36,059 nt of DNA from CAYJCL01 sp964370475 (GTDB lineage: Bacteria > Bacillota_I > Bacilli_A > RF39 > UBA660): positions 1-36,059 of the forward strand of contig CAYJJI010000011.1 in NCBI GenBank assembly GCA_964370475.1, in the 5' to 3' direction. The first letter of the stretch is position 1. Each line of letters starts with the position of its first letter. This document shows positions 1-8,197 of this stretch, in pieces. The position numbers and the translations under genes are program-made. Under the pieces are notes generated by a model. The model was not told the DNA's origin. It searched no databases and saw nothing but the letters and a program-made list of their open reading frames with translations.

Positions 1-968
1 AACAAGGATATACTGGTAAACAAAAGATAAATAAAATAACTAGATATATGGCTATTGTGTTTGCTTTTGTTCAAGCTTATATATTTACATTTGCATTAGG
101 TGAAGTTACTGATACTAATATATTAATGTTAACTTCTTTAGTTATGACTGCTGGGACTGCTATAGTATTATGGTTGGGAGATTTAATTACTAAAAAAGGT
201 ATTGGTAATGGTATGTCATTATTAATTCTTGCTGGTATATTACAATCTTTACCTGGAATGTTTGTTACGGCTTTCGATTCTTTCGTTTTAGCTGGAACGT
301 TCTCTACTTTAATGGGATCTTTATTGTTCTCTGCATTTGTTATTATTTATATTTTAATAATTGTAGGAGTTATTTGGATTCAGTTATCTGAGAGAAGAAT
401 ACCTATTCAACATGCAAACAGAACTAATAGTGCTTATGGTGGTCAACAAAATTTCTTGCCAATTAAAATTAATTCGGCAGGAGTTATACCTGTTATATTT
501 GCTTCTACTTTATTAACTATTCCAACAACTGTTGTTGGTTTACTTGATAATGAAGCAGCAACAAATTTTGTTAATAATTATATTAATTATAATTCATTAA
601 CTGGATTTATCTTATTTATAGGATTAATATTCTTCTTTGGATATTTTTATACATTTTTACAAATGAATCCTGAAGATATGTCTAAAAATTTAAATAAAAA
701 TGGAGCATATATTCCTGGTGTAAGACCTGGGGTAGATACTTCTAAATATATTAGTAAAGTATTAAGCAATTTAACTATTGTAGGATCTATTTTCTTAATG
801 GTTATTGCTGGTTTACCGATATTATTCTCTAACTTCTCTGGTTTACCAGAAACTGTAACTATTGGTGGTACTGGATTATTAATCGTAGTAGGAGTTGCTA
901 TTGAAACATGTAAGCAACTTGAAAGTAGTTTAGTTAGTAGTGGTCATAGGAGTAGAATAAAGAGATGA
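1..968 (+). CDS. secY: Protein translocase subunit SecY (5' end outside window)
   Basis: Central channel subunit of the Sec translocon, which moves unfolded proteins across or into the membrane. The reading frame is open from position 3, with no start codon before it, and begins with a basic loop (QGYTGKQKINKITRY) as found before a mid-protein membrane helix of SecY. About 320 residues are visible of the usual 430 or so, so the first 100, with the early helices and plug, are missing. Several hydrophobic helices follow, including the RRIPIQ segment and the MNPEDMSKNLNKNG loop, and the protein ends in the typical basic tail GHRSRIKR. The TGA stop overlaps the adk start (ATGA), so the two are probably translationally coupled in the spc operon. 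Identity is secure from sequence and gene order. Confidence 0.97.
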   Translation, partial: QGYTGKQKINKITRYMAIVFAFVQAYIFTFALGEVTDTNILMLTSLVMTAGTAIVLWLGDLITKKGIGNGMSLLILAGILQSLPGMFVTAFDSFVLAGTFSTLMGSLLFSAFVIIYILIIVGVIWIQLSERRIPIQHANRTNSAYGGQQNFLPIKINSAGVIPVIFASTLLTIPTTVVGLLDNEAATNFVNNYINYNSLTGFILFIGLIFFFGYFYTFLQMNPEDMSKNLNKNGAYIPGVRPGVDTSKYISKVLSNLTIVGSIFLMVIAGLPILFSNFSGLPETVTIGGTGLLIVVGVAIETCKQLESSLVSSGHRSRIKR

Positions 969-1615
969 ATTTAATTTTTATAGCGCCGCCATCGGCTGGC
1001 AAAGGCACAATAAGTGCTAGATTGGTTAATGATAATAATTATTATCATATATCTACAGGGGATTTGTTGCGTGAAGAAATTAAAAAAGGAACTGATTTAG
1101 GTTTAGAAATTAAGTCTATTATTGATAAAGGAAACTTTGTTGGTGATGATTTAATAATCGAAATGGTTCAAAATAAAATAAAATCATTAGCTGGTAGTTA
1201 TTTTATATTAGATGGTTTTCCAAGAAATATAGAACAAGCTGCTAGCTTAAATGATATATTTACTACTTTAATGATTGATAATTATATTGTTGTATCTTTA
1301 AAAGTTAGTAAAGAAGAATTAGAAAAGAGAGTTACTGGTAGAAGAATTTGTCCTCAATGTGGTAGTACTTATAACATTTTTGGAGATGAATATAAACCTA
1401 AAGTAAGTGGAATATGTGATGAGTGTAATAGTAATTTAATTACTAGAGCCGATGATTCTATTGAAACATTTAACAAAAGATATGATACTTATTTAGAAGT
1501 TACTGAACCAATAATTAATTATTATTCTAATTCGGATAAGTTAGTTGTTATTGAATGTGAGAATTCTAGTGATGTAGCTTATGAAGAAATTCTTAAAGTT
1601 TTAAGGAGAAAATAA
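965..1615 (+). CDS. adk: Adenylate kinase, zinc-lid type
   Basis: Converts ATP plus AMP to two ADP in the cytoplasm. At 216 residues it has the usual long form. The NMP-binding part has STGDLLR (30-36) and LDGFPR (82-87). The lid carries four cysteines (C129, C132, C151, C154) in the CPxC / CDEC arrangement that binds zinc in Gram-positive enzymes. Arg161 (RADD) and Arg172 are in the expected catalytic places. The P-loop at 7-15 reads APPSAGKGT: the first Walker A glycine is Ala and a second glycine is Ser, while GKGT is intact. The gene overlaps secY by four bases and map by one base (TAATG). It is the standard secY-adk-map order. Confidence 0.97.
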   Translation: MNLIFIAPPSAGKGTISARLVNDNNYYHISTGDLLREEIKKGTDLGLEIKSIIDKGNFVGDDLIIEMVQNKIKSLAGSYFILDGFPRNIEQAASLNDIFTTLMIDNYIVVSLKVSKEELEKRVTGRRICPQCGSTYNIFGDEYKPKVSGICDECNSNLITRADDSIETFNKRYDTYLEVTEPIINYYSNSDKLVVIECENSSDVAYEEILKVLRRK

Positions 1616-2373
1616 TGGTAACGATAAAAACTGATGAGGAAATTAAATTAATGGAACATGCTGGTTTTATAAATAATAAAACTCATCAGTTAGTTGCCAA
1701 TAATATTAAACCAGGAATTACTACTTTGGAACTTGATAAGATTGCTCATGATTTTATAATTGAAAATGACTGTATTCCATCGTTTTTAAATTATAATGGA
1801 TTTCCAGGTTCAATATGTACATCTATTAATGAAGTAGTTGTACATGGAATTCCTAACGATAGAGTTTTAATGGATGGTGACATTATTTCAGTTGATATTG
1901 GAGTATGTTACAAAGGTTATCACTCTGATGCAGCTAGAACATATCCAGTTGGAAATGTTGAAGATGATAAGTTAAAACTTATTGAGGATACTAAAAAGTC
2001 TTTCTATGAAGGAATTAAAGTTATTAAGCCAGGTGTTAAACTTGGTGATGTATGTAATGCTATTGAAGTTTCTGCTACTTCTAATAATCTTGGTATTGTT
2101 AGAGAATTAGTAGGTCATGGTGTAGGTAGTGAATTACACGAAGAACCAGATATTCCTAATTATGGAAAAGCTAATACTGGAATGGTAATTAAAAGAGGTA
2201 TGGTTTTTGCAATAGAACCAATGCTGAATTTAGGTAGTGAAGAAATTTGTATGTTAGATGATGACTGGACTATTGTTACTGAAGATGGTAGCTGCTCTGC
2301 TCATTATGAGAACACTGTTCTTGTTACCGAAGATGGATGCAAAATTTTAACAGGAGAGGATTCAAATGGCTAA
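1615..2373 (+). CDS. map: Methionine aminopeptidase, type I
   Basis: Removes the initiator methionine from new proteins. The 252-residue pita-bread fold has all metal-binding residues in order: D94, D105, H168, E201 and E232, plus the active-site His77 (VVHG) and His175. Motifs seen are SVDIGV, HSDAART, GHGVG and AIEPM. There is no N-terminal zinc-finger extension, so it is the short bacterial form. The start codon shares one base with the adk stop, and the 3' end overlaps infA by eight bases, so expression is coupled within the operon. There is nothing abnormal apart from Tyr-Glu-Asn-Thr where many relatives have Phe-Glu-His-Thr around the last ligand. Confidence 0.97.
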   Translation: MVTIKTDEEIKLMEHAGFINNKTHQLVANNIKPGITTLELDKIAHDFIIENDCIPSFLNYNGFPGSICTSINEVVVHGIPNDRVLMDGDIISVDIGVCYKGYHSDAARTYPVGNVEDDKLKLIEDTKKSFYEGIKVIKPGVKLGDVCNAIEVSATSNNLGIVRELVGHGVGSELHEEPDIPNYGKANTGMVIKRGMVFAIEPMLNLGSEEICMLDDDWTIVTEDGSCSAHYENTVLVTEDGCKILTGEDSNG

Positions 2374-2623
2374 AGATAAAAGAGATTTTTCTAATAAAGA
2401 AGAGAAAAAAGATCCTTCTAAATTAGAAGTTGAAGGTAAAGTTACTGAGGTACTAAAAGGTGGAACCTATTTAGTACAACTTGAAAATGGACATACTGTA
2501 GAAGCCTACGTTTCTGGTAAAATACGAGTGAATATGATTCGTATCTTACCAGGTGATACAGTAACTATAGAACTTTCACCGTATGACCTAACACGTGGGC
2601 GTATAACATGGAATAAGAGATAA
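2366..2623 (+). CDS. infA: Translation initiation factor IF-1
   Basis: Binds the A site of the 30S subunit during initiation. The OB-fold core runs from about residue 19 (LEVEGKVTEVL) to the end (LTRGRITW), with the G-K-I-R-x-N-x-I-R-I-L-P-G-D signature. The protein is 85 residues against the usual 72, because a charged extension of about 15 residues (rich in Lys, Asp, Glu) precedes the fold. The start at 2366 is supported by GGAGAGG ending eight bases upstream, which lies inside map, so the two genes overlap by eight bases. No later ATG before the OB fold would restore the normal length, so the extension is probably real. Confidence 0.96.
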   Translation: MAKDKRDFSNKEEKKDPSKLEVEGKVTEVLKGGTYLVQLENGHTVEAYVSGKIRVNMIRILPGDTVTIELSPYDLTRGRITWNKR

Positions 2624-2635
2624 TGGAGGAAATTT

Positions 2636-2749
2636 ATGAAAGTAAGACCATCTGCAAAGAAAATTTGCGCAAAATGTAAAATTATTAAGAGAAAAGGTAA
2701 AGTAATGGTTATTTGTGAAAATCCAAAACACAAACAAAGACAAGGTTAA
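2636..2749 (+). CDS. rpmJ: Ribosomal protein bL36 (zinc-binding)
   Basis: Small 50S protein of 37 residues, starting MKVRPSAKKIC and ending HKQRQG. The zinc ligands C11, C14, C27 and H32 are all present, so this is the zinc-containing (C+) form. It starts 12 bases after infA behind a GGAGG site at about 2625 and stops 11 bases before rpsM. Position between infA and rpsM is canonical. Confidence 0.97.
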   Translation: MKVRPSAKKICAKCKIIKRKGKVMVICENPKHKQRQG

Positions 2750-2760
2750 GGGAGGAAATT

Positions 2761-3135
2761 ATGGCACGTATTAAAAATATTGAATTACCAAATGATAAAC
2801 ATGTTGTTATTGGTTTAACTACTATTTATGGTATTGGTAGAAATGTAGCAGGAACTATTTGTGATAATGCTAAAGTAGCTAGAGACAAAAAAGTTAAAGA
2901 TTTAACTAATGATGATGTTACTGCACTTCGTAAAGAAGTTGATAGTTATTTAGTTGAAGGAGAACTTCGTAGAGAAGTTCAAATGAATATTAAAAACAAA
3001 ATGGAAATTAATTGCTATCAAGGTACAAGACATAAAAAAGGATTACCTGTAAACGGACAAAGAACTAGTAGAAATGCTAAGACTCGTAAAGGTAAAGGTA
3101 AGACTGTTGCAAATAAGAAAAAAGTTGGTAAGTAG
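2761..3135 (+). CDS. rpsM: Ribosomal protein uS13
   Basis: Protein of the 30S head that contacts the 50S subunit and the P-site tRNA. It has 124 residues, the usual length. The N-terminus MARIKNIELPNDKHV, the helix-two-turn-helix signature IYGIGRN and the C-terminal basic tail (RTSRNAKTRKGKGKT) that reaches the P site are all present. A strong GGAGG lies seven bases before the ATG. It sits 11 bases after rpmJ and 10 bases before rpsK in the alpha operon part of the cluster. Confidence 0.98.
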   Translation: MARIKNIELPNDKHVVIGLTTIYGIGRNVAGTICDNAKVARDKKVKDLTNDDVTALRKEVDSYLVEGELRREVQMNIKNKMEINCYQGTRHKKGLPVNGQRTSRNAKTRKGKGKTVANKKKVGK

Positions 3136-3145
3136 GAGGTAAATT

Positions 3146-3529
3146 ATGGCTTATAATAGAAGAAAAAGAAAAGTTAAAAAGAATATACCTGAGGCTCAAG
3201 CTCATGTTCATTCAACATATAATAACACAGTAGTTTCTATTACTGATAAAGATGGAAATGTTATTAGTTGGGCATCTGCTGGTACTATAGGATATAAAGG
3301 ATCTAAGAAAAAAACTCCTTTTGCTGCTGGTATGGCTGCTGAAGCAGCTGCAAAAACTGCAATGGAAAACGGAGTTAAAAAGGTTGAAGCTTTTGTTAAA
3401 GGTTTAGGAGCTGGTCGTGAGAACGCAATCAGATCTTTACAAACAGCTGGCTTAGAAATAACTTCAATTGTTGATGTGACACCTGTGCCACATAATGGTT
3501 GTCGTCCGCCAAAACGTCCAAGAAATTAA
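3146..3529 (+). CDS. rpsK: Ribosomal protein uS11
   Basis: Protein of the 30S platform that helps shape the E-site region. It has 127 residues with the signatures HVHSTYNNTVVSITD, KGSKKKTPFAA, VKGLGAGRENAIRSL and the invariant C-terminal end DVTPVPHNGCRPPKRPRN. An AGGAGG site precedes the start at 3146. It lies directly before rpoA with no rpsD between them, as is usual in Bacilli. Confidence 0.98.
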   Translation: MAYNRRKRKVKKNIPEAQAHVHSTYNNTVVSITDKDGNVISWASAGTIGYKGSKKKTPFAAGMAAEAAAKTAMENGVKKVEAFVKGLGAGRENAIRSLQTAGLEITSIVDVTPVPHNGCRPPKRPRN

Positions 3530-3549
3530 TTGAGAGGGGATTTTAGAGT

Positions 3550-4494
3550 ATGTTAAAATTTGATAAACCAAATTATAAAATTGTAGAGAGTATGGAAAGT
3601 AGTAATTACGCTAAATTTGTTTTAGAACCACTTGAAAAAGGGTTTGGAACAACTATAGGTAATGCACTACGTAGAGTAATGTTATCTAGTTTACCTGGTT
3701 CTGCTGCTACTTCAGTTAAAATTGAAGGTGTTATGCATGAATTTCAAAAAATTGATGGTGTTGTAGAAGATGTAACTAGTATTATATTAGCTCTTAAAAG
3801 TTCTGTATTTAAGAATCATTCAAATGAAACTGTTTCATTAAGATGTTTAGTAGAAAAAGAAGGTCCTGTTACTTTAGGAGATTTTGAAAAAAATTCTGAT
3901 ATTGAAGTAATTAATCCTGATTTTGTAATTGCTAATGTTGTTAAAGGTGGAAAGTTAGACATGGAAGTTACTATTAGTAATGGACGTGGTTATGTTGATG
4001 CTAATACTAATAAAACTTTATTAGAAGATAAAGTTGCTGGTGTTATTGCTATTGACTCATTATATTCACCTGTTGAAAGAGTTAGTTATGAAGTTGAAGG
4101 TGCTCGTGTTGGGCATAATGAAGGTTATGACAAATTAGTTATGGAAGTTCATACTAATGCTGCTATTAAACCTGAAGAAGCTATGGCTTTATCAGCAAGA
4201 ATTTTAATTGAACATTTTAATATTGTTACTGATTTAAATGAAATAAGTAATGTTACTGGTATTATGAGTGTTAAAGAAGCAGACACTACTGCTCGTGCTT
4301 TAGAAACGCCAATTGAAGAAATTGAATTAACTGTTCGTGCTTATAATTGTTTAAAAAGAGCAGGAATACATACTATCTCAGACTTAGTTGATAAAAGTGA
4401 AGCTGAAGTTATGAGAATTAGAAACTTAGGAAAAAAATCTTTAAAAGAAGTTTTAGACAAAGTTAAAGAACTTGGTCTTAAGTTCAACGATTAA
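3550..4494 (+). CDS. rpoA: RNA polymerase subunit alpha
   Basis: Assembles RNA polymerase and contacts UP elements and activators. It has 314 residues, the normal length. The N-terminal dimerisation domain (about 1-230) has the signature LEPLEKGFGTTIGNALRRVMLSS. After a linker, the C-terminal domain (about 250-314) has the DNA-contact segment VRAYNCLKRAGI and the helix-hairpin-helix RNLGKKSLKEV. The start is preceded by GAGAGGGG. It is cotranscribed with rpsK and rplQ. Confidence 0.98.
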   Translation: MLKFDKPNYKIVESMESSNYAKFVLEPLEKGFGTTIGNALRRVMLSSLPGSAATSVKIEGVMHEFQKIDGVVEDVTSIILALKSSVFKNHSNETVSLRCLVEKEGPVTLGDFEKNSDIEVINPDFVIANVVKGGKLDMEVTISNGRGYVDANTNKTLLEDKVAGVIAIDSLYSPVERVSYEVEGARVGHNEGYDKLVMEVHTNAAIKPEEAMALSARILIEHFNIVTDLNEISNVTGIMSVKEADTTARALETPIEEIELTVRAYNCLKRAGIHTISDLVDKSEAEVMRIRNLGKKSLKEVLDKVKELGLKFND

Positions 4495-4508
4495 ATAGGA
4501 GGTAAACG

Positions 4509-4850
4509 ATGTTATATAGAAAACTTAATAGAGAAAGTAGAATTCGTAGAAGCATCTTAGCTAGTCTTGCTAAATCTGTTATTGAAAATGGATATGTTGT
4601 TACTACTGAAGCAAGAGCTAAGGAAGCTAGAAAAATAGTTGAAAAATTAATTACTCATGGTAAAAAGGGTACATTAGTTTCTAGACGTAAAGCTTTAGCG
4701 TTCTTACATAATGATAAGGATTGTGTTAAAGTTGTATTTGATGTATTAGCACCTAAATATGAAACTCGTAATGGTGGTTATACTAGAATTATCAAAATTA
4801 AACAAAGAGTTGGAGACGATGCTTTAACTGTAAAATTAGAACTTGTTTAG
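4509..4850 (+). CDS. rplQ: Ribosomal protein bL17
   Basis: Large-subunit protein near the exit tunnel. It has 113 residues, close to the usual 115-125. It starts MLYRKLNRESRIRRSIL; the usual MxYRKLGRxxxHR start is recognisable although the Gly and His are replaced. The central VTTEARAKEARKIVEKLIT segment is conserved. It is the last gene of the operon: AGGAGG precedes it and its stop codon lies inside the terminator hairpin at 4838-4861. The cobalt/ECF transporter genes that often follow rplQ in Firmicutes are absent here. Confidence 0.97.
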   Translation: MLYRKLNRESRIRRSILASLAKSVIENGYVVTTEARAKEARKIVEKLITHGKKGTLVSRRKALAFLHNDKDCVKVVFDVLAPKYETRNGGYTRIIKIKQRVGDDALTVKLELV

Positions 4851-4861
4851 TTCTTTTTTTT
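4838..4861 (+). terminator. Terminator of the spc/alpha operon
   Basis: AGAACT (4838-4843) pairs with AGTTCT (4849-4854) around a five-base loop, followed by a run of Ts. The hairpin contains the rplQ stop codon. The stem is short (six base pairs), so readthrough into the next gene is possible. Confidence 0.7.
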
Positions 4862-4891
4862 ATGTTAACATTATTGTAAGGTTGGTGTGAT

Positions 4892-5707
4892 ATGAATGAT
4901 ATAAAAATGAAGGAAGAACCGGTAAGAAGTAATCCTTTAATGTTAATAGTATTTATTATACTTTTAGTCTCTATTGGTGCTGGAGGTATGTATGTATATT
5001 TTCAAGTGACTGATGGTACGGAGTGTATTGAGGAAACTAAAGCTCCTGATGAGATTGAACCAGTAAAGACAAGTATTTCTCCTGATAGTTATCTTGTTAG
5101 TGATTTATTAAGTCAATATGATAAAATATTTACTTGTTTTGATATTAATGAAATGTACTTAGCTGATAAATATAATATTTCTGATATGAGTGAAGAAGAT
5201 AAAATGATTTTAGCAATCGATAAAGCTGATGATACTTTTGTTTCTGAATCTGAATTTGAAAAACATTATAAAATATTATTTGGTTTTGATGCTAATGTTA
5301 ATAATGAAGATATATCTCTTGATGGAAATCTTTATTATACTTATGATGATGGTTATATTTATAATGATCAATTTATTTGGGGATGTGTTGGTGGAAATAA
5401 TTTTGTACGTAAAGCTTATGCTACTGAATTTGATGGCGATAATTTAGTTGTTTATGCTTCGGTAGGTCTTTTATTATTTAATGCTGCTGATCCTGTTATT
5501 ATTCAATTTGATGAAGATGCGGTAAATTCTTTAGATGATGATACTAATATAACTGATGAAAAGTATATTATATCTAGTTATGATGATTTTGATATCGATG
5601 AGGATTATAAAGATTTAACTAGTTATAAATATTATTTTAATTATGATAATGATGAAGGTATTTATTCTTTAGAATATGTTGAAAAAATGGATGAGTTTAA
5701 GAACTAG
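4892..5707 (+). CDS. Single-pass membrane protein of unknown function
   Basis: I do not recognise this 271-residue protein. A short cytosolic head with basic and acidic residues (1-15) is followed by one membrane helix (about 16-37, LMLIVFIILLVSIGAGG) and no signal cleavage site, so the remaining 230 residues should lie outside the cell. The outer part is rich in Asp, Tyr and Asn with no obvious repeats and one cysteine near the membrane (ECIEE). The ribosome site is weak (AAGGTTGGTG). It sits 41 bases after rplQ with no clear promoter of its own, so it may be expressed by readthrough of the ribosomal operon. A strong hairpin terminator follows its stop. Confidence 0.8.
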   Translation: MNDIKMKEEPVRSNPLMLIVFIILLVSIGAGGMYVYFQVTDGTECIEETKAPDEIEPVKTSISPDSYLVSDLLSQYDKIFTCFDINEMYLADKYNISDMSEEDKMILAIDKADDTFVSESEFEKHYKILFGFDANVNNEDISLDGNLYYTYDDGYIYNDQFIWGCVGGNNFVRKAYATEFDGDNLVVYASVGLLLFNAADPVIIQFDEDAVNSLDDDTNITDEKYIISSYDDFDIDEDYKDLTSYKYYFNYDNDEGIYSLEYVEKMDEFKN

Positions 5708-5723
5708 ATATAGTTCTTTTTTT
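5699..5723 (+). terminator. Rho-independent terminator
   Basis: AAGAACTA (5699-5706) and TAGTTCTT (5711-5718) form a perfect eight-base-pair stem with loop GATA, then Ts to 5723. It ends the 4892-5707 gene and overlaps its stop codon. Confidence 0.85.
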
Positions 5724-5725
5724 AA

Positions 5726-5754
5726 TTGATTTTAATTTATAATTATGTTATTAT
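5726..5754 (+). promoter_or_regulatory. Promoter for the coiled-coil gene
   Basis: TTGATT (5726-5731), a 17-base spacer and TATTAT (5749-5754) resemble a SigA promoter. It lies directly after a terminator and 27 bases before the start at 5782. Confidence 0.55.
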
Positions 5755-5781
5755 TTATTAATAAGGATAGGGGAGAATCTT

Positions 5782-7911
5782 ATGGATAAATTATTAGAAA
5801 AAATATTGTTGTTGGTTGATATGTATCCTGATAGTAAGGATCCTCTTGATACTACTAAAATTGATGCTTTAAGAAGTGAATTAACTGATGTTGTTGATAG
5901 TATTATTAACTGGCATAGATTACTTAAAATTCCAGTTAATGATAGACTTTTTAGAATGAATAGTAATTTAACTAAATTAAATAAAGAGTTAAATTTAGTT
6001 AATGAAAGTATTTCTAAGATAGAAAACAATCTTGATATGATTAGTTCTATAGGAGAGAATATTAACATTACGTCTTTTAAAGAAGAAATTAATTCTCTTA
6101 AAGAACGTAAAAGTACTTTAGTTTCTGAAATTGAATTATTAAGTAAAAAGGTTGCTGAATTGGAAGTTATTAACAGAGAATCTGTTAATGACTCTAGTAT
6201 TGATAGGGCTGAAATTAATAAATTAGAAAATAAAGAAAAAGAAATTGAAAATAAAATTAGAGTTATAGTTGATCATCCAGTAAATTGTTTAGAAAAGATT
6301 AAAAGAAGTCTTGCTGAAGGTGATATGCTTGAGGTAAGAAAATTAATTGATATTATATTTAAACAAGTTGAAACAGTACCTTATATAAATGACAGTGATA
6401 AAGATTCTCTTAATATGTCATTAACTGAACAGACTAATATAAGAAATGAGTTAGCTGCTAAGATAGCTTCTGATAAATATGAAGTTAATCCAACGCACTA
6501 TGAAAATGATAGAAGAGAAGTTATTAATAAGTATATGGAATCTTTAGTTCAATTAGAAACTTATATTAAATCTTTTTGTGATGATATATCTCATGAAGTT
6601 AGGGATGTAACTAAAAAAAGTATTAGTGAATTAAATGATTCTGATTTAGTAAAAAATAGAACTGAAATGGTTTCTGCTTATTTGGAAGATATTAATTCTG
6701 TTGATGATGTTGTTAATTTCTTTAGAAATGATTCTTTGAAACTAGTTAATAAAGTTATTGATAAATTTGAAAATCAAAGATCTCAAATTGATAAAATAAT
6801 TGTTTGTAATAGTGGTATTGTAATTAATAATGCTGCTAAAGCTAATGATATAGAAAAAAGAGATTTAGCTGTAGAACAAGTTAGAGATTTAAAACATGCT
6901 CTTAAGTTTTCTATATTAGCAGTTGATTTGTATAATGAAGTAGTAGATTCATTAAATAATCTTGTTATTGAAACAGAAGAAGTTGATTATAAGGAAGATA
7001 TGTATGATAAGACTTCATATAATATATCTCCTGTTGGTGAGTTATCTACTGAAAAAGTTATTGAAGATGTAGAAACTGATAATATATTACCTAATGATGT
7101 ATCTGTTACTAGTACAGGTTTAGTTACTTTTGAAGAATTAATTAGAAATAACGAAAATGGTGTAATTAATACTGATTTGTCTGATAATAATGATCAAAGT
7201 AATCAAGTTGATTTTAGTATGAATGATAATTCAAATGTTATTCATCCTACATCAGTTAATAATGAATCTATAAATATTATTGAACCAATTGTTCAAAGTG
7301 ATTCATCTGTTATAAGTAATTCTGAGAGTAATGTTATAGATTTCTCTGAATATAAACAATATGAGAGTGAAAGTAATATTGAACCTATAATGAGTGTTGA
7401 AGTTCAACCTGAAGCTATTGTTAATGAAGTAGAAGTTATTAATCCTATTGTTAATGAAGTAACTGATTTTGTTCAACCTGTGGTTGATCCATCTACTATT
7501 AATGATATTCAAATTATTGAACAACCAGATTTAACTATTAATGATCTTCCTGCTGATAGTATTGGAAATGAAATTCAACCTGATATTGTTGTTCCTAATG
7601 TGGGAACTGATAATTTAGTTGAAGATGTTCAAAATATCAACTATAGTAATGAGGAACCAAAAACTGAAGTTAAAGTTATTGATGTAAAACCTTATTATAA
7701 TAATATGTCATACTTTAATAATGATGAGTTAATTGAGGAGCCTGTTGTTCCTACTGAAGGTCAATCTAGAGCTTTAATTAAAGATGGTATACCTACTACT
7801 GATGATAGTTATACTTCAGATAATTCTAGTCTTTTTGATGAGAATATGGATAATAGTATATCGTTTGCTGATATTCCTGACTATTCAATTGAAATGGGAA
7901 GAGCTAGTTAA
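5782..7911 (+). CDS. Large coiled-coil protein with disordered tail, unknown function
   Basis: 709 residues, no signal peptide and no membrane helix, so probably cytosolic. The first 400 or so residues are charged helical sequence with heptad-like Leu/Ile spacing (for example 53-160 and 200-260), suggesting long coiled coils. From about residue 410 to the end the sequence is low in helix formers and rich in Asn, Asp, Val, Pro and Ser, with imperfect VNEV/INPIV repeats near 540-565, and is likely disordered. There is an NWHRLLKIPVNDR segment at about 43-55. I know of no named family with this layout; a scaffold or cytoskeletal role is possible but only a guess. GGGGAG precedes the start. Its stop overlaps the next gene's start (TAATG), so the two are coupled. 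Confidence 0.85.
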   Translation: MDKLLEKILLLVDMYPDSKDPLDTTKIDALRSELTDVVDSIINWHRLLKIPVNDRLFRMNSNLTKLNKELNLVNESISKIENNLDMISSIGENINITSFKEEINSLKERKSTLVSEIELLSKKVAELEVINRESVNDSSIDRAEINKLENKEKEIENKIRVIVDHPVNCLEKIKRSLAEGDMLEVRKLIDIIFKQVETVPYINDSDKDSLNMSLTEQTNIRNELAAKIASDKYEVNPTHYENDRREVINKYMESLVQLETYIKSFCDDISHEVRDVTKKSISELNDSDLVKNRTEMVSAYLEDINSVDDVVNFFRNDSLKLVNKVIDKFENQRSQIDKIIVCNSGIVINNAAKANDIEKRDLAVEQVRDLKHALKFSILAVDLYNEVVDSLNNLVIETEEVDYKEDMYDKTSYNISPVGELSTEKVIEDVETDNILPNDVSVTSTGLVTFEELIRNNENGVINTDLSDNNDQSNQVDFSMNDNSNVIHPTSVNNESINIIEPIVQSDSSVISNSESNVIDFSEYKQYESESNIEPIMSVEVQPEAIVNEVEVINPIVNEVTDFVQPVVDPSTINDIQIIEQPDLTINDLPADSIGNEIQPDIVVPNVGTDNLVEDVQNINYSNEEPKTEVKVIDVKPYYNNMSYFNNDELIEEPVVPTEGQSRALIKDGIPTTDDSYTSDNSSLFDENMDNSISFADIPDYSIEMGRAS

Positions 7912-8159
7912 TGATGGGACTTAATCTAAATACTATAATATCTTTAGAAAATGATAAAAGGTATGCGTTAGTTAATCAAACATTTTATGCGGGGATTAAG
8001 TACTTTCTTGCTATGGGTATTGATCATAGTAATAGTTTGATTCAAAATGATATTGCTATTATGGAAGAGATTATTAAAGGACAAGAATTATTTGTTGATC
8101 AAGTAACTGATCCTGAGATGATAAAATATTTATCTAGTATATTAGAACAAAGTATTTAA
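7911..8159 (+). CDS. Small protein coupled to the coiled-coil gene, unknown function
   Basis: 82 residues beginning MMGLNLNTIISLENDKRYAL. It has no membrane helix or signal. The pattern of a short N-terminal beta region (KRYALVNQTFYAGIKYFLAMG) then acidic helices (AIMEEIIKGQELFVDQ) suggests a small alpha/beta cytosolic protein. A second ATG at 7914 is equally usable. It shares one base with the preceding gene and is closed by the terminator at 8146, so it belongs to the same two-gene operon and may bind its partner. Family not recognised. Confidence 0.75.
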   Translation: MMGLNLNTIISLENDKRYALVNQTFYAGIKYFLAMGIDHSNSLIQNDIAIMEEIIKGQELFVDQVTDPEMIKYLSSILEQSI

Positions 8160-8172
8160 TACTTTGTTTTTT
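8146..8172 (+). terminator. Rho-independent terminator
   Basis: AACAAAGTATT (8146-8156) is complementary to AATACTTTGTT (8158-8168), giving a long stem, followed by Ts to 8172. The last codons of the 82-residue protein are inside the stem, and its right arm overlaps the -35 region of the pheS promoter. Confidence 0.8.
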
Positions 8173-8191
8173 ATATGTTTTATGCTATAAT
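8163..8191 (+). promoter_or_regulatory. Promoter of the pheS-pheT leader
   Basis: Perfect -10 TATAAT (8186-8191) with a weak -35 TTTGTT (8163-8168) at 17 bases. Transcription should start near 8198, just before the T-box leader. Confidence 0.6.
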
Positions 8192-8197
8192 ATAGGT

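Noticed and set aside
965..968. Possible TGA-as-tryptophan genetic code suggested by the AT-rich, mycoplasma-like composition
   Set aside because: secY, the ydbS-like gene and the LtaS-like gene end properly in TGA and Trp is encoded by TGG throughout; the standard bacterial code fits.
7303..7524. Open minus-strand frame in the coiled-coil gene tail
   Set aside because: The sense sequence is Asn/Val repeat DNA; the antisense product is an Asn/Phe/Ile artefact of composition.
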